Positions 50,949 through 59,796 are shown, counted from the stretch's first letter. The stretch: DNA of 64,000 bases from Bacillus canaveralius (GCF_002860125.1 NZ_PGVA01000012.1:1-64000); one strand, 5' to 3'. The notes: a model not told the origin generated them from the letters alone. Numbers and translations: made by a program.

Positions 50949-53900
50949 ATGCAAATCAATCCGTTTAAACCGTATGGGTCTACAAAGAAGTCAGGATACG
51001 AATTGTGGAAGCAGGAACAGGATCGACGAAAACAGCCGGACTATGTGGCGCCCAAAACGCCTGTCCGCGCCATCCAATATGAGGATCCGTACTATAAGGG
51101 AAAAAGTGAGTCGGATAAAAGCTACCAGTGGGAAAAGGACACCTTAAAAGAGCTGCCTATCAAAAAATACGGCAGAAGCTATAACGATAAGTTCAAGAAA
51201 TGGGCGACCGAACAAGGCATTAAATCGTACGAAATGAAAGAGTTTCGCACATTCCTGGATTCGAAAGAGGATGCGGCGAAAACGAAAAGTGAAGGCATCG
51301 ACGCCATTCTTCGTGCGCTGGATGCAAGGAATCAACAGAGCGCTGAGCGGTTTAGGCAGCGAAATGAGGAAGCCTCGAATAAACAGGCAGAAGAACCGAA
51401 AAAAGTAGTCTCCCAGCCTAAGCCTAAAAAACAAGTGAACCAAAACGACCGAAACGGGGTTCTGGGATTCGTTGATAGATTTGTAGTTCCTATCTCAAAA
51501 GGGGCTACAGATTTTTTTGTGCCGGGAAACACTGAAACAATGGCCGCAAATGAAGAAAAACGTTTTGGTCAGGTGAAGAATCCAGTCATTAAAGCAGCGC
51601 AAAAAGATCGAGGTTTAGAAACCGATATCCTGAATACCGTCGGAATGATCGGCGCCACCGTCGCACCGTATGCACAAGGCTACAGGGCAGCGGATGTCGC
51701 GTTCAATAAGATTCCACGGTTAGCCCGCACGACGAATCCATTTGCGCAAAGGGCGATCAAAGGCGCGGCGGCAGGGGCAGCGACGGAAGCAGGCATAGCA
51801 GCGACCAATGAGCTTGCCAACCCTGAAGCTGGCGATATTGGGGATTACGCGGTCAGGACCGGGTTAGGCGTGGCAGGAGGAGCCATTTTAGACCCGGTTA
51901 TGTACGGGGCCGGCAGAGCCATCAACAAAGGATTGGAGACAGCAGCCGGGCGGGCCATGCGGAGCGTGATTCCTTCTGATCAACAAACAGCTGATGCTGT
52001 TTCTTCAGTCATCAGTAGAAACGATCTCGTCCGGCCAGCTGAATACACCTTGCCGAACGGTCAAAAAGGGCAGATTAAAAATCGTCCGGGTGCAGTAAAA
52101 CCCGAAGCACCTGTTCAAGAGGATATTCAACCTATCGGGCAGAATGTACCACCGGTTAGAAATGAACCTATTCAACAAGCACCGACAGAACAAATAAAAC
52201 CAAGATCAACGAAAATAGATGATGTCGTGAGGGAACACGGTTTTAATGATGTTACCCCTGAAACGATTGCACAATCTTATAATCAAAAGACTTGGTTACA
52301 CGGAACAGGTACCAATGAATTAACAGCAGACACGCTTGACCCTTTCGTTGGTAATCACGAAGGGTTATTTGGAAATGGCATCTATTTAACGGATGAACCC
52401 GAAATCGCCAAAGGGTATGCAAAATCACGTTCAAAAAGAACGGGTACTCCTGCTGTGTATGAAGCGAATGTGAATGTTAATAGAGTGCTAGATGCGGAAA
52501 AACCACCTTCCCCAGAAGCGCAAAAGGCTCTTTTAGACTCGATGGGTGCTTTAGACCATGCTTATGAACGAGAAATAGGCGATCCGCAATATTTCACGAA
52601 TATGATGAAAAACATGATTGAGAAAGGAAAAACCACAGAAGAAGCCATTCAAAAATTGAGAAATGAAATAAAAGATTTCTCTTATGATGCGCAGATTTCG
52701 ACAAGCGAATTTGTTGAGGATTTCCAAAATCTCGCTATTAATCTTAAGATGGTGGGATATGACGGTATTACCCACACAGGTGGAGCAAGAACAGGAAATA
52801 AACCTCATCGTGTGCTTATTTTGCTAGATCCTCACGACACATACAGCGGTACCGGTAGAGCGGGGCAAGTAACGAGGTTTGACCCGCGAGTAGAGACACA
52901 GCAAGCGCCTGACCTAGAAACACAGATTCGTCAAACGGCAGCAGCGACCGAACAAGTCCTGCCCGAAGACATTCAAGCCATGCGAAGTGAAGCGATCCCG
53001 CTACGTCAGCCAACCGGTGACCGACAGTTTAAGGATATGGGCTTCTGGGAGAGCGCCGTGAATCGGCTCAAAAAGGCAACAGGCAGCCCGAAGGTCTATG
53101 AAACACCAATTACCCGCCGGGAGCTCATGAACAGCATGCGGAAGAATCTCGGGGTCACGATCCGCACCGGTCGCCTGGGGAATGTGGACGAAAATGTGCA
53201 AGGGTTTTTCAAGGTGGATCCGGAAGTGATCCGTACCCGGCAGCATGGAGACGTTCAGGTCCTTTCCCATGAAATCGGGCATCACCTGGATAAGCAATTT
53301 TCACTTACCAGCAGTGAAGCGTTTGACAATGAGCTGCTAAAGCTTGGTCAGGCAACGTCGGGAGCCGATTATACGCCAGAACAAATCCGGCAGGAAGGTC
53401 TGGCCGAATACGTTCGGTTGGTACTCACGGATCCGGAACAGGCCCTTCAGCAAGCACCGGCATTCAGCCAGCATTTTGATCAGGTGCTGCCAAAGAAAAT
53501 GAAAAACGGTTTGCTGAAGGCCCAAAAGGACATGGACCGCTGGATTGAACAGGGCCCGGAGCTCCGCCTGCGCGGGAAGATCGATCGGACCGGAAAAGAA
53601 CAGGTGACGATTGGGGAGCGCATCGACAAGATTTACAGCCAATTTGTCGACAAGTTTGACCGGCTGAAGAAAGTCGAAAAGGAAAACACAGGTGAGCTCA
53701 ATTCGGCCGAGAAGTCCCTCTATAAAAAGGCCCGGTTGTCCGTTGGGGCACCTAAAATTGCCGAACAAAAGTTGGTCGAGCTGAAGAGCATATTGGCGCC
53801 AATCGAGCAGTATGGTTATAGCATGAAAGATGTTGGCGATTACGCTGCAGCTGTCCACGCTTTGGAGCTGGAGCAGATGGGAGAGCGTGTCGCAAACGAG

Positions 53901-56198
53901 GTGATGGAGGAAGCTGCAACCCTTTCTACAAAGATCAAGGGCATGGAAAGCACGGAAGACATTGCGCGGGCGATTATGGATTTTGAAAACGCAAACGGCA
54001 TTAAGCTCACGGAAGATCAATTCTATGCCCTGGAACGCGGGAACGACCTGGAGTTAACTGAGGATCAGCTATTTATGATCGCAGAGTCGAACCGGATCGA
54101 GTCAGGGATGACGCTGGATGAAATCCAACGGGTCAATGCCAAATATGACACCCCCGAAATGCAAGGGATCCAGCAGCAGATTGTCGCCTATAACGATTCC
54201 CTTGTGAAGATGCTGCAGGATGGCCAGGTGCTCACCAAAGAAGCGGTCGAGGCCATGAAGGACAAATATCCAAACTATGTTCCGTTTTTCCGTTTTTTTG
54301 ATGAAGACGTTGCATCAAGCCTTGGCGGGAACAAGGGATTCACCAACCTGACCAACCCGGTAAAGCGTCTTAAGGGGTCTACTCGCGACATCATCGATCC
54401 GATTGAAAGTATGATCAAAAATACGTTTGCGGTCGTAAACGCGGTCGAGAAAAACAAAGTGGGTCTCGAGCTTTCCCGTTTGGCCGACCTTGAAGGGGCA
54501 GGGCAATACATTGAGCGATTGGACGGCGCGCAGCAGGTCCGGAACGAAAACATCGTCACCGTTTTCGAGAACGGGGAGAAAGTCCAGTATCAGCTGGATA
54601 AAGATTTATACGAGGCCATTCAGCAGCTCGATGAGGACCGTACCAACAAAGTGATCCAGTTCCTATCCTATCCCGCCCAAATGCTTCGTGCCGGTGCTAC
54701 GCTCACACCTGAATTTATGCTGAGAAACCCCATCCGCGACCAGTTCCAGGCGTTTGTGGTGTCCAACTATGGGTACAATCCGCTCATTGATTTGCCTCGA
54801 GGCGCATGGGACGTGATTCTTGGAAAGGCCTTCAACAAGTCCGAGGTCTACAAGAAGTGGGCGATGAACGGCGGCGGGTACGGGAACTACCTTTCCCAGG
54901 ACCGTAACTATCTTCGCGAGACGCTGAAGACGATTAAAACAGAAGGCCGTTGGTATCAAAAAGGGTTTCGCACCATTACCAATCCGAAAGAATTGTTTAA
55001 TCTAACGATCCGGACTTTACAGGCTTTCTCGGAACTGTCAGAAGAAGCAACGAAAGTAGGAGAGTTTAAGCGTGCTTTGCGGAAGGGGGCGTCTGTAGAA
55101 GAGGCGGCGTTCCAGTCCCGTGACTTAATGGACTTCGGCCGTGTTGGATCCGATATGCGGCAGTGGAACCGTGCGGTCGCTTTCCTGAATGCCAACATCC
55201 AGGGGAAAGACCGGATTGCCAGGGCTTTTAAACACAATCCTGTTCGGACGACGACAAGAGCTCTAACAGGTGTCACATTGCCGGCGGTTGGCGCTTATTT
55301 GATGATGGACCTGATGGGCAATGAAAATCAGAAAGAACTGTACAATAATGCGCCCAAGTGGCTGAAGGATTCGTTTTTCCTGATTCCGATTCCGGGCACC
55401 GACGAACTGGCCAGAATTCCAAAGCCGTTTGACCTGGCACCGATCTTCGCGAATCCGGTGGAACAAATCTTTGATTATGTAAAGCAAAATGACCCGGATA
55501 CCTGGAGTGAGTTTTTAAAACGTCAAGCGACTGAGATTTCCAGCATTCCGCACATGCTCACCGGTTTGGCACCAATCATTGAAAACTGGACCAACTATAA
55601 GTTTTTCACAGGCGGACCGGTGGTGCCAAGAAGGGATCAGGACCTGCTTCCGGAAGATCAATATGGGGTGAATACGAGCTTAACCGCACGAACCGTTGGG
55701 GGCGCGCTGAACTATTCTCCGTACAAGGTGGATAACTTCATCCAAGGTTATGGGGCGGGCTTAGGGCGCTATGCTACATCGGGGCTTGATGCCGGTCTTC
55801 AGACGGTCGGTGCCGGCAAACTGCCGCCGGCTGAAGCCAAGAAGTGGTCGGAGCTTCCTGTCGTCAATGCGTTCACCGTGGATAGCACGGGCGGTGGCCA
55901 GATCATGACAGACTTTTACGATGCACTAGACCGGTTGACGAAAGAACGCAACTCGGCGAAGCGTAACCAGGAAGGCTATGAACAAGGTGACGATGTGCAA
56001 TATGATCGCGTCGAGGATTATAAGTACCTGAATAAAATCAGCCGGAACATTAGCGAGATTCGCAGCGATTATCGTGAGATTCAAAGCAGTTTTGATATGA
56101 GTCCTGAAGCGAAGCGGAGAGAACTGGACGAATTGGACCGGCAGATGAATGAAATGGCAAGAGAGGCGCTGATTGAAATTGGCGAAAAACAACGGTAG
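50949..56198 (+). CDS. Giant polyvalent virion protein (ART-like, zincin-like, LPD38-like domains)
   Basis: A 1749-residue protein, the largest in the window. Residues 1-170 are charged helix; about 255-320 is Gly/Ala-rich. About 447-630 look like a polyvalent-protein ADP-ribosyltransferase: TWLHGTGTNELTADTL, LFGNGIYLTDEPEIAKGYAK and MVGYDGITHTGGARTG. About 774 carries a zincin motif HEIGHHLD with possible third ligand in EGLAEYVRL (816-824). The C-terminal half has LPD38-type segments (TLTPEFMLRNPIRDQFQAFV, WNRAVAFLNANIQGKDRIAR). Such proteins are thought to be injected with the DNA and act on the new host. GGGGGTG lies upstream of the ATG. Confidence 0.82.
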   Translation: MQINPFKPYGSTKKSGYELWKQEQDRRKQPDYVAPKTPVRAIQYEDPYYKGKSESDKSYQWEKDTLKELPIKKYGRSYNDKFKKWATEQGIKSYEMKEFRTFLDSKEDAAKTKSEGIDAILRALDARNQQSAERFRQRNEEASNKQAEEPKKVVSQPKPKKQVNQNDRNGVLGFVDRFVVPISKGATDFFVPGNTETMAANEEKRFGQVKNPVIKAAQKDRGLETDILNTVGMIGATVAPYAQGYRAADVAFNKIPRLARTTNPFAQRAIKGAAAGAATEAGIAATNELANPEAGDIGDYAVRTGLGVAGGAILDPVMYGAGRAINKGLETAAGRAMRSVIPSDQQTADAVSSVISRNDLVRPAEYTLPNGQKGQIKNRPGAVKPEAPVQEDIQPIGQNVPPVRNEPIQQAPTEQIKPRSTKIDDVVREHGFNDVTPETIAQSYNQKTWLHGTGTNELTADTLDPFVGNHEGLFGNGIYLTDEPEIAKGYAKSRSKRTGTPAVYEANVNVNRVLDAEKPPSPEAQKALLDSMGALDHAYEREIGDPQYFTNMMKNMIEKGKTTEEAIQKLRNEIKDFSYDAQISTSEFVEDFQNLAINLKMVGYDGITHTGGARTGNKPHRVLILLDPHDTYSGTGRAGQVTRFDPRVETQQAPDLETQIRQTAAATEQVLPEDIQAMRSEAIPLRQPTGDRQFKDMGFWESAVNRLKKATGSPKVYETPITRRELMNSMRKNLGVTIRTGRLGNVDENVQGFFKVDPEVIRTRQHGDVQVLSHEIGHHLDKQFSLTSSEAFDNELLKLGQATSGADYTPEQIRQEGLAEYVRLVLTDPEQALQQAPAFSQHFDQVLPKKMKNGLLKAQKDMDRWIEQGPELRLRGKIDRTGKEQVTIGERIDKIYSQFVDKFDRLKKVEKENTGELNSAEKSLYKKARLSVGAPKIAEQKLVELKSILAPIEQYGYSMKDVGDYAAAVHALELEQMGERVANEVMEEAATLSTKIKGMESTEDIARAIMDFENANGIKLTEDQFYALERGNDLELTEDQLFMIAESNRIESGMTLDEIQRVNAKYDTPEMQGIQQQIVAYNDSLVKMLQDGQVLTKEAVEAMKDKYPNYVPFFRFFDEDVASSLGGNKGFTNLTNPVKRLKGSTRDIIDPIESMIKNTFAVVNAVEKNKVGLELSRLADLEGAGQYIERLDGAQQVRNENIVTVFENGEKVQYQLDKDLYEAIQQLDEDRTNKVIQFLSYPAQMLRAGATLTPEFMLRNPIRDQFQAFVVSNYGYNPLIDLPRGAWDVILGKAFNKSEVYKKWAMNGGGYGNYLSQDRNYLRETLKTIKTEGRWYQKGFRTITNPKELFNLTIRTLQAFSELSEEATKVGEFKRALRKGASVEEAAFQSRDLMDFGRVGSDMRQWNRAVAFLNANIQGKDRIARAFKHNPVRTTTRALTGVTLPAVGAYLMMDLMGNENQKELYNNAPKWLKDSFFLIPIPGTDELARIPKPFDLAPIFANPVEQIFDYVKQNDPDTWSEFLKRQATEISSIPHMLTGLAPIIENWTNYKFFTGGPVVPRRDQDLLPEDQYGVNTSLTARTVGGALNYSPYKVDNFIQGYGAGLGRYATSGLDAGLQTVGAGKLPPAEAKKWSELPVVNAFTVDSTGGGQIMTDFYDALDRLTKERNSAKRNQEGYEQGDDVQYDRVEDYKYLNKISRNISEIRSDYREIQSSFDMSPEAKRRELDELDRQMNEMAREALIEIGEKQR

Positions 56199-56394
56199 CT
56201 TTGATGACGGTTTTCGGTGGTATCATCTCATTTTTATGTACATGATTCTGCTCCCTCTTTTCTTAATCGCCATCCTGCCCTTAAGCGTGTTTAGCGGATT
56301 GGCGTTTCTTACCTGTTTGGCATCAATCGGGATTGGCGTTTTCCTGGTGTGGAAAGTACCGCCCAAGTATAAGAATAAATCGAGAGAGGACTGA
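56173..56394 (+). CDS. Small two-helix membrane protein, possible lysis accessory
   Basis: A 73-residue protein with two hydrophobic helices (FMYMILLPLFLIAILPLSVF, LTCLASIGIGVFLVWKV) and a basic tail. TTG 56173 follows GAGAGG and overlaps the giant gene by 26 bp. Its place just upstream of the holin suggests an antiholin or second holin, but no family is recognised. Confidence 0.6.
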   Translation: MKLAKNNGSFDDGFRWYHLIFMYMILLPLFLIAILPLSVFSGLAFLTCLASIGIGVFLVWKVPPKYKNKSRED

Positions 56395-56426
56395 TCCGTC
56401 AGTTCTCTTTTCGTTTGGAGGAAACG

Positions 56427-56975
56427 ATGAAAGTTAACCCAGAGATTTTTGATCTTTCGAACCTATTAAATTTGAGAAATCTTGCTGCGGGTGTGGCAAG
56501 TGGCGCCGCCGGTTCTTTTTTGAGTCGAGTGTATGGCGGCGAGCTGCATCTCTACTTTATTGCGGTCCTTGCCTTTGCCATTTGTTTTGATTGGACTGGG
56601 GCGGTCGCAGCTTCCAAGAAAGACGGGACGTATGCGTCAGCCTATGGCATTCAGGGGGTGATGAGAACGGCCGTCATGCTCGCATTACCTGCATGGGGGA
56701 GCATGGTGGATATTTTACTCAAAGTGCCGGTTCCCGCTTTTTTCTTTGTGTTGTGGGGCGGCATCTTCTTTCACACTTGCGTGTCGATGACCGCCAATTT
56801 TAAACGGGCTGGCTGGGATCGCTGGATCCCAAACTGGGCGATCGAATGGGTGGCCAGTGAGATCGAGGCAAAGATCAGGCGTTCCGAAGCAAGAATGCCG
56901 ACACCAGGAGCGACATTGGAGAACACTCCTCCGGTTGCGGCCACTATTGAAGAGGAAAAAGAAATTGAGAAATAA
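56427..56975 (+). CDS. Holin (phage_holin_4 / TcdE-like family)
   Basis: A 182-residue membrane protein. Helices at about 20-55 and 85-125, with AFAICFDWTGAVAASKKDG and SAYGIQGVMRTAVML, the signature of phage holin family 4. The C-terminal tail is charged. It makes membrane lesions that release the amidase. ATG 56427 follows GGAGG; an upstream TTG/ATG start at 56415 is too close to that site. Confidence 0.87.
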   Translation: MKVNPEIFDLSNLLNLRNLAAGVASGAAGSFLSRVYGGELHLYFIAVLAFAICFDWTGAVAASKKDGTYASAYGIQGVMRTAVMLALPAWGSMVDILLKVPVPAFFFVLWGGIFFHTCVSMTANFKRAGWDRWIPNWAIEWVASEIEAKIRRSEARMPTPGATLENTPPVAATIEEEKEIEK

Positions 56976-57031
56976 GCTGCCTTCGGGCGGCTTTTTCTAT
57001 ATATCCAAACAAAAAAAGGAGACGATGAAAA

Positions 57032-57721
57032 ATGGCAAAAATCTTTATTGATCCGGGACATGGTGGTACAGATCCAGGCGCAGTAGCAAATGGGCTTCAA
57101 GAAAAAAATCTGACGTTACAAATCGGGACAAGGGTAAAAGATATTTTAGTGGGGGGATATAACAACGCTTCGGTCTTGATGAGTCGTACAGGTGATCAAA
57201 CAGTGAGCCTTTCACAGCGTACAGATGCAGCAAATGCCTGGGGAGCTGATTTCTATTGTTCTGTTCATATCAATGCTGGTGGCGGTACCGGATATGAAGA
57301 TTATATTTATCCGGGAGTGGGTGCGCCTACAACAACCTACCAGGACAACATTCATGCGGAAGTATTGAAACTGGCCAGCTTTAATGACCGCGGACAAAAA
57401 ACAGCAAATTTCCATGTGCTTCGCGAATCGAACATGCCTGCGATTTTAACCGAAAATGGATTTATCGACAATGCGAATGATGCCGCCAAATTAAAATCCA
57501 GCTCATTCATTGAGAATTTGGCGCGTGGCCATGCAAATGGAATTGCTCGGAGCTTCAACCTTACGAAGAAAGCTGCAGCTGTGTATCATACGGTTGTAAG
57601 TGGTGATACCGTATACGCTTTAAGCAAAAGATACGGCAGCACGACTCAGCAAATCAAAGACTGGAACAATCTTGATGCCAACTACACCATTTATCCAGGA
57701 CAAGTGCTTCGAGTTAAATAA
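57032..57721 (+). CDS. N-acetylmuramoyl-L-alanine amidase endolysin with LysM
   Basis: A 229-residue endolysin. Residues 1-175 are an Amidase_3 domain: FIDPGHGGTDPG (zinc His10), Glu24, SVHINAGGG (His79) and LTENGFIDN (catalytic Glu141). A single LysM follows (about 184-229: YHTVVSGDTVYALSKRYGST). It cuts the amide bond between MurNAc and the stem peptide and binds peptidoglycan glycan through LysM. No signal peptide, so release needs the holin. AAAAAGGAG precedes the ATG. Confidence 0.95.
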   Translation: MAKIFIDPGHGGTDPGAVANGLQEKNLTLQIGTRVKDILVGGYNNASVLMSRTGDQTVSLSQRTDAANAWGADFYCSVHINAGGGTGYEDYIYPGVGAPTTTYQDNIHAEVLKLASFNDRGQKTANFHVLRESNMPAILTENGFIDNANDAAKLKSSSFIENLARGHANGIARSFNLTKKAAAVYHTVVSGDTVYALSKRYGSTTQQIKDWNNLDANYTIYPGQVLRVK

Positions 57722-57727
57722 GCAGCT

Positions 57728-57764
57728 AACCCCCTTTTCAGTTTGAGAGGGGGGTTCTTTTTTT
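57728..57764 (+). terminator. Terminator of the late operon
   Basis: AACCCCC pairs with GGGGGTT around a 15-nt loop and is followed by CTTTTTTT, 7 bp past the endolysin stop. Confidence 0.85.
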
Positions 57765-57845
57765 GTGGAAAAAATTGTTGGTAAATGTATAAATATACTT
57801 TTATAATTAATGAGAACATACATAATAAATGTAGGGGTGAGGATA

Positions 57846-58148
57846 GTGAAAGTTTTCGCAGTTTTCTTATATGTCTTTATGGCTTTATTATGGATTTTAG
57901 GTGGACTTATGCATTTATGGACTGTTTATATTGCTTATACAATCGGGGGATGGTTTTGGGGACTAGTGTCGTTATTTTTCCCTGTAATATCCGAAATTGT
58001 GCTAGCATTCGTGTCATGGGGCAATTCTGGATTTCAAGCACCTTACATACAATGGTTAATCGTCTTAGTAGTGTTATGGATCGTTTATTATGTAGTTGCT
58101 GGCATGGCTTCAGGTGTAGAGGCTAGGACTCAAAAATATCAAGGTTGA
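57846..58148 (+). CDS. Small membrane protein, possible lysogenic conversion gene
   Basis: A 100-residue protein with three hydrophobic helices (FAVFLYVFMALLWILGGLMH, FWGLVSLFFPVISEIVLAFV, WLIVLVVLWIVYYVVAGMAS). It lies outside the late operon, after its terminator, with its own AT-rich upstream region. GTG 57846 follows GGTGAGG. Position and autonomy suggest a moron, perhaps affecting the envelope. Unrecognised. Confidence 0.6.
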   Translation: MKVFAVFLYVFMALLWILGGLMHLWTVYIAYTIGGWFWGLVSLFFPVISEIVLAFVSWGNSGFQAPYIQWLIVLVVLWIVYYVVAGMASGVEARTQKYQG

Positions 58149-58151
58149 TCA

Positions 58152-58180
58152 AAGGCCCTTCTCTTTCGAGAGGGGCTTAA
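58152..58180. terminator. Bidirectional terminator between convergent genes
   Basis: GCCCTTCTC pairs with GAGAGGGGC (one G-T pair) around a TTTC loop, with T-rich sequence after it. It lies between the rightward membrane gene and the leftward DUF2441-like gene. Confidence 0.7.
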
Positions 58181-58181
58181 T

Positions 58182-58691
58182 TTATATTTTCTTTATGATC
58201 TTCACGGGTCCAGTTAATAAGCATTCCCATAAGGGCTCAATCTTTGGCTCCTTGATGGATTCACCTGACCAATAAGTGTTAGCTAGCCATGACATGGTTA
58301 AAGGGGAATCCGGCATCCCCAATAAATTCATATCAGCCTTAAAATAGTTTTGACATTCGACCACATAAATAGTGCCCTTATTTATGTTGAGCTTTTGTTT
58401 AAATCTTTGCAGCTCTTCTAAAGATAAAAACGAGAAAAATGATTGAAATCTTGAAGGCCTATCATTAAAATTGCATCTTCTCACATACTCAAAAAACCAT
58501 TCTGAATAATTATCGGGTATCCCTCTTGAGTTTATGTACATATTTCCGTGTGGGGTTACGCCATCTATAAAAAGAGATTGTGCATGGTCCTTTATTGCCC
58601 GTATGGGGCTGTTAATTGAATAGGATCTGAGCGATAGTGTTTGCCCCTCTTGAATTGCACCCCTGCGATCTAAATGATAAAATGTCCTCAT
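58182..58691 (-). CDS. DUF2441-like protein (possible ADP-ribosyltransferase fold)
   Basis: A 169-residue protein with the DUF2441 pattern: MRTFYHLDRRGAIQEGQTLS at the start and SRFQSFFSFLSLEELQRFKQ in the middle. The family has been suggested to share the ADP-ribosyltransferase fold (the H/YHLDR start and the R-F-x-S-x-F strand), but no activity is known to me. It is the last gene of a leftward three-gene cassette, preceded by GGGAGG. An exclusion or toxin function in the lysogen is an inference from location. Confidence 0.65.
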   Translation of the reverse strand: MRTFYHLDRRGAIQEGQTLSLRSYSINSPIRAIKDHAQSLFIDGVTPHGNMYINSRGIPDNYSEWFFEYVRRCNFNDRPSRFQSFFSFLSLEELQRFKQKLNINKGTIYVVECQNYFKADMNLLGMPDSPLTMSWLANTYWSGESIKEPKIEPLWECLLTGPVKIIKKI

Positions 58692-58693
58692 TT

Positions 58694-59077
58694 TTACCTC
58701 CCTGTTTCTATATCTATGTCGTGGTCAGTATTTAAGGCGGTTGTCAGTGAAGATTGGCAGTGTCTACATCTGGTGGCGTCTGCCTTGATCCTTTCCTTGC
58801 AATGCGGACACTTCTGGGTTAGCCTTCTTCGTCTTTCAAAAAGATAGATGATGATCAGTCCCGGCACATACTGAATGATGGACCGATCAGGGGACAGTCC
58901 CCAAAAACTCCCCCAAAATAGCGCGAATATAATGGATAGGGCAAGCGTCCAGTTCAAACTTGTTGTGATTTTCAGTCTATACCTGGTTATCGCATCCAGA
59001 CCAATAGCGATCACAGAAAAAACAATATATCCGCCCACAAGGGCTCCTAAAAGCATACCAATCAGTTCGAAGATCAT
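58694..59077 (-). CDS. Membrane protein with C-terminal zinc ribbon
   Basis: A 127-residue protein with three hydrophobic segments (LIGMLLGALVGGYIVFSVIA, WTLALSIIFALFWGSFWGLS, YVPGLIIIYLF) followed by a zinc ribbon CPHCKERIKADATRCRHCQS on the inner side. Its ATG overlaps the stop of the HTH gene (TAATG), so the two are coupled. Found in the leftward cassette near attR. Function unknown. Confidence 0.7.
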   Translation of the reverse strand: MIFELIGMLLGALVGGYIVFSVIAIGLDAITRYRLKITTSLNWTLALSIIFALFWGSFWGLSPDRSIIQYVPGLIIIYLFERRRRLTQKCPHCKERIKADATRCRHCQSSLTTALNTDHDIDIETGR

Positions 59078-59289
59078 TACTTCTCCTCCTCTTCCACAAT
59101 AAAAGCTAATTCATCCGCGCTGCAATTTAAAAGTCTGGCCAAGAAAAAAGCCGTTTCAAACGTGGGATAGCTCAAACCTTTTTTCCAATTATAAACGGTT
59201 CTTTTGCTCACCTTTAATTCACCCGCAATAAAATCATCCCTTAGTCCAGATTTCTCGATCACTTCTCCAATTCGACTAATTAGCTTCAA
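59077..59289 (-). CDS. Small HTH regulator of the right-end cassette
   Basis: A 70-residue helix-turn-helix protein (SGLRDDFIAGELKVSKRTVY, NWKKGLSYPTFETAFFLARL). It is first in a leftward three-gene operon whose promoter contains two inverted repeats, so it probably autoregulates. TTG 59289 is chosen because AAGGTGAT lies upstream at the right distance; ATG 59295 overlaps that site. Confidence 0.75.
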   Translation of the reverse strand: MKLISRIGEVIEKSGLRDDFIAGELKVSKRTVYNWKKGLSYPTFETAFFLARLLNCSADELAFIVEEEEK

Positions 59290-59298
59290 TATCATCAC

Positions 59299-59360
59299 CT
59301 TTTAATATATTCTCTGTCAGAATCAGACAATCCTTTATTGAAAAAATAATTCAATATATA
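59299..59360 (-). promoter_or_regulatory. Promoter/operators of the leftward cassette
   Basis: Two inverted repeats lie just upstream of the HTH gene: TGTC-N7-GACA (59315-59329) and TATTGAA-N7-TTCAATA (59336-59356). A minus-strand TATATT lies at about 59303-59308 with TTGTCT upstream, so the first repeat overlaps the promoter. Likely binding sites of the HTH protein. Confidence 0.5.
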
Positions 59361-59440
59361 AGAAAAAATATGGAAAGTAACTAAGCCATCGCCCATACAT
59401 TGCACTAAGCAAGGAAATCTACTGTGAAGGAGGTGTATTC

Positions 59441-59623
59441 GTGGATCCATTTATTTTTGGCATAGTTTTCACGGGGGCAACCGGTGGTGTTCTTTTAGCT
59501 ATACATGCCCTAGGGGAATCAGGTGTTCCTATTAACGACGATATGATTAAGCTATTTATGGAGCTGGTCAAGTCTGGCACTATTCTTTGGTTCTTCAATC
59601 ACATTTTCAAACTATTCTTTTGA
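59441..59623 (+). CDS. Small membrane protein, 60 residues
   Basis: Begins at GTG 59441 with a strong AAGGAGGTG. Contains hydrophobic stretches (FIFGIVFTGATGGVLLAIHA, TILWFFNHIFKLFF). It heads the rightward group that ends with the FtsK-like and replication-relaxation genes. In that kind of module small membrane proteins often accompany the ATPase. Unrecognised. Confidence 0.6.
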   Translation: MDPFIFGIVFTGATGGVLLAIHALGESGVPINDDMIKLFMELVKSGTILWFFNHIFKLFF

Positions 59624-59776
59624 GTTGTGTTCATTGTAGTTTTCTTTCGGTGTATTTTACTTTGTAGTGTGCATTGTTTGTGTTTTTGTGTTGTCTGTCT
59701 TGTATTATTTTGTTTTTTGTTTGTGCGATTGATTTATTATCATAAATCTTTTTTCTGTTGTTACCAACAGAAAAAA
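59624..59776. other. T/G-rich non-coding tract ending in a 12-bp perfect inverted repeat
   Basis: About 125 bp in which the plus strand is almost entirely T and G with few A or C. It ends with TTTTTTCTGTTG, loop TTAC, CAACAGAAAAAA (59749-59776), a perfect 12-bp hairpin directly before the ribosome site of the FtsK-like gene. The hairpin may be a terminator/attenuator, or the tract may be a cis site for the ATPase-relaxase-like pair. Confidence 0.55.
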
Positions 59777-59796
59777 TCAGGAGGGTGTTATGCGTT

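Noticed and set aside
53337-54020. 227-residue minus-strand frame inside the giant gene
   Set aside because: Antisense shadow of a strongly supported coding region; no start signal or motif.
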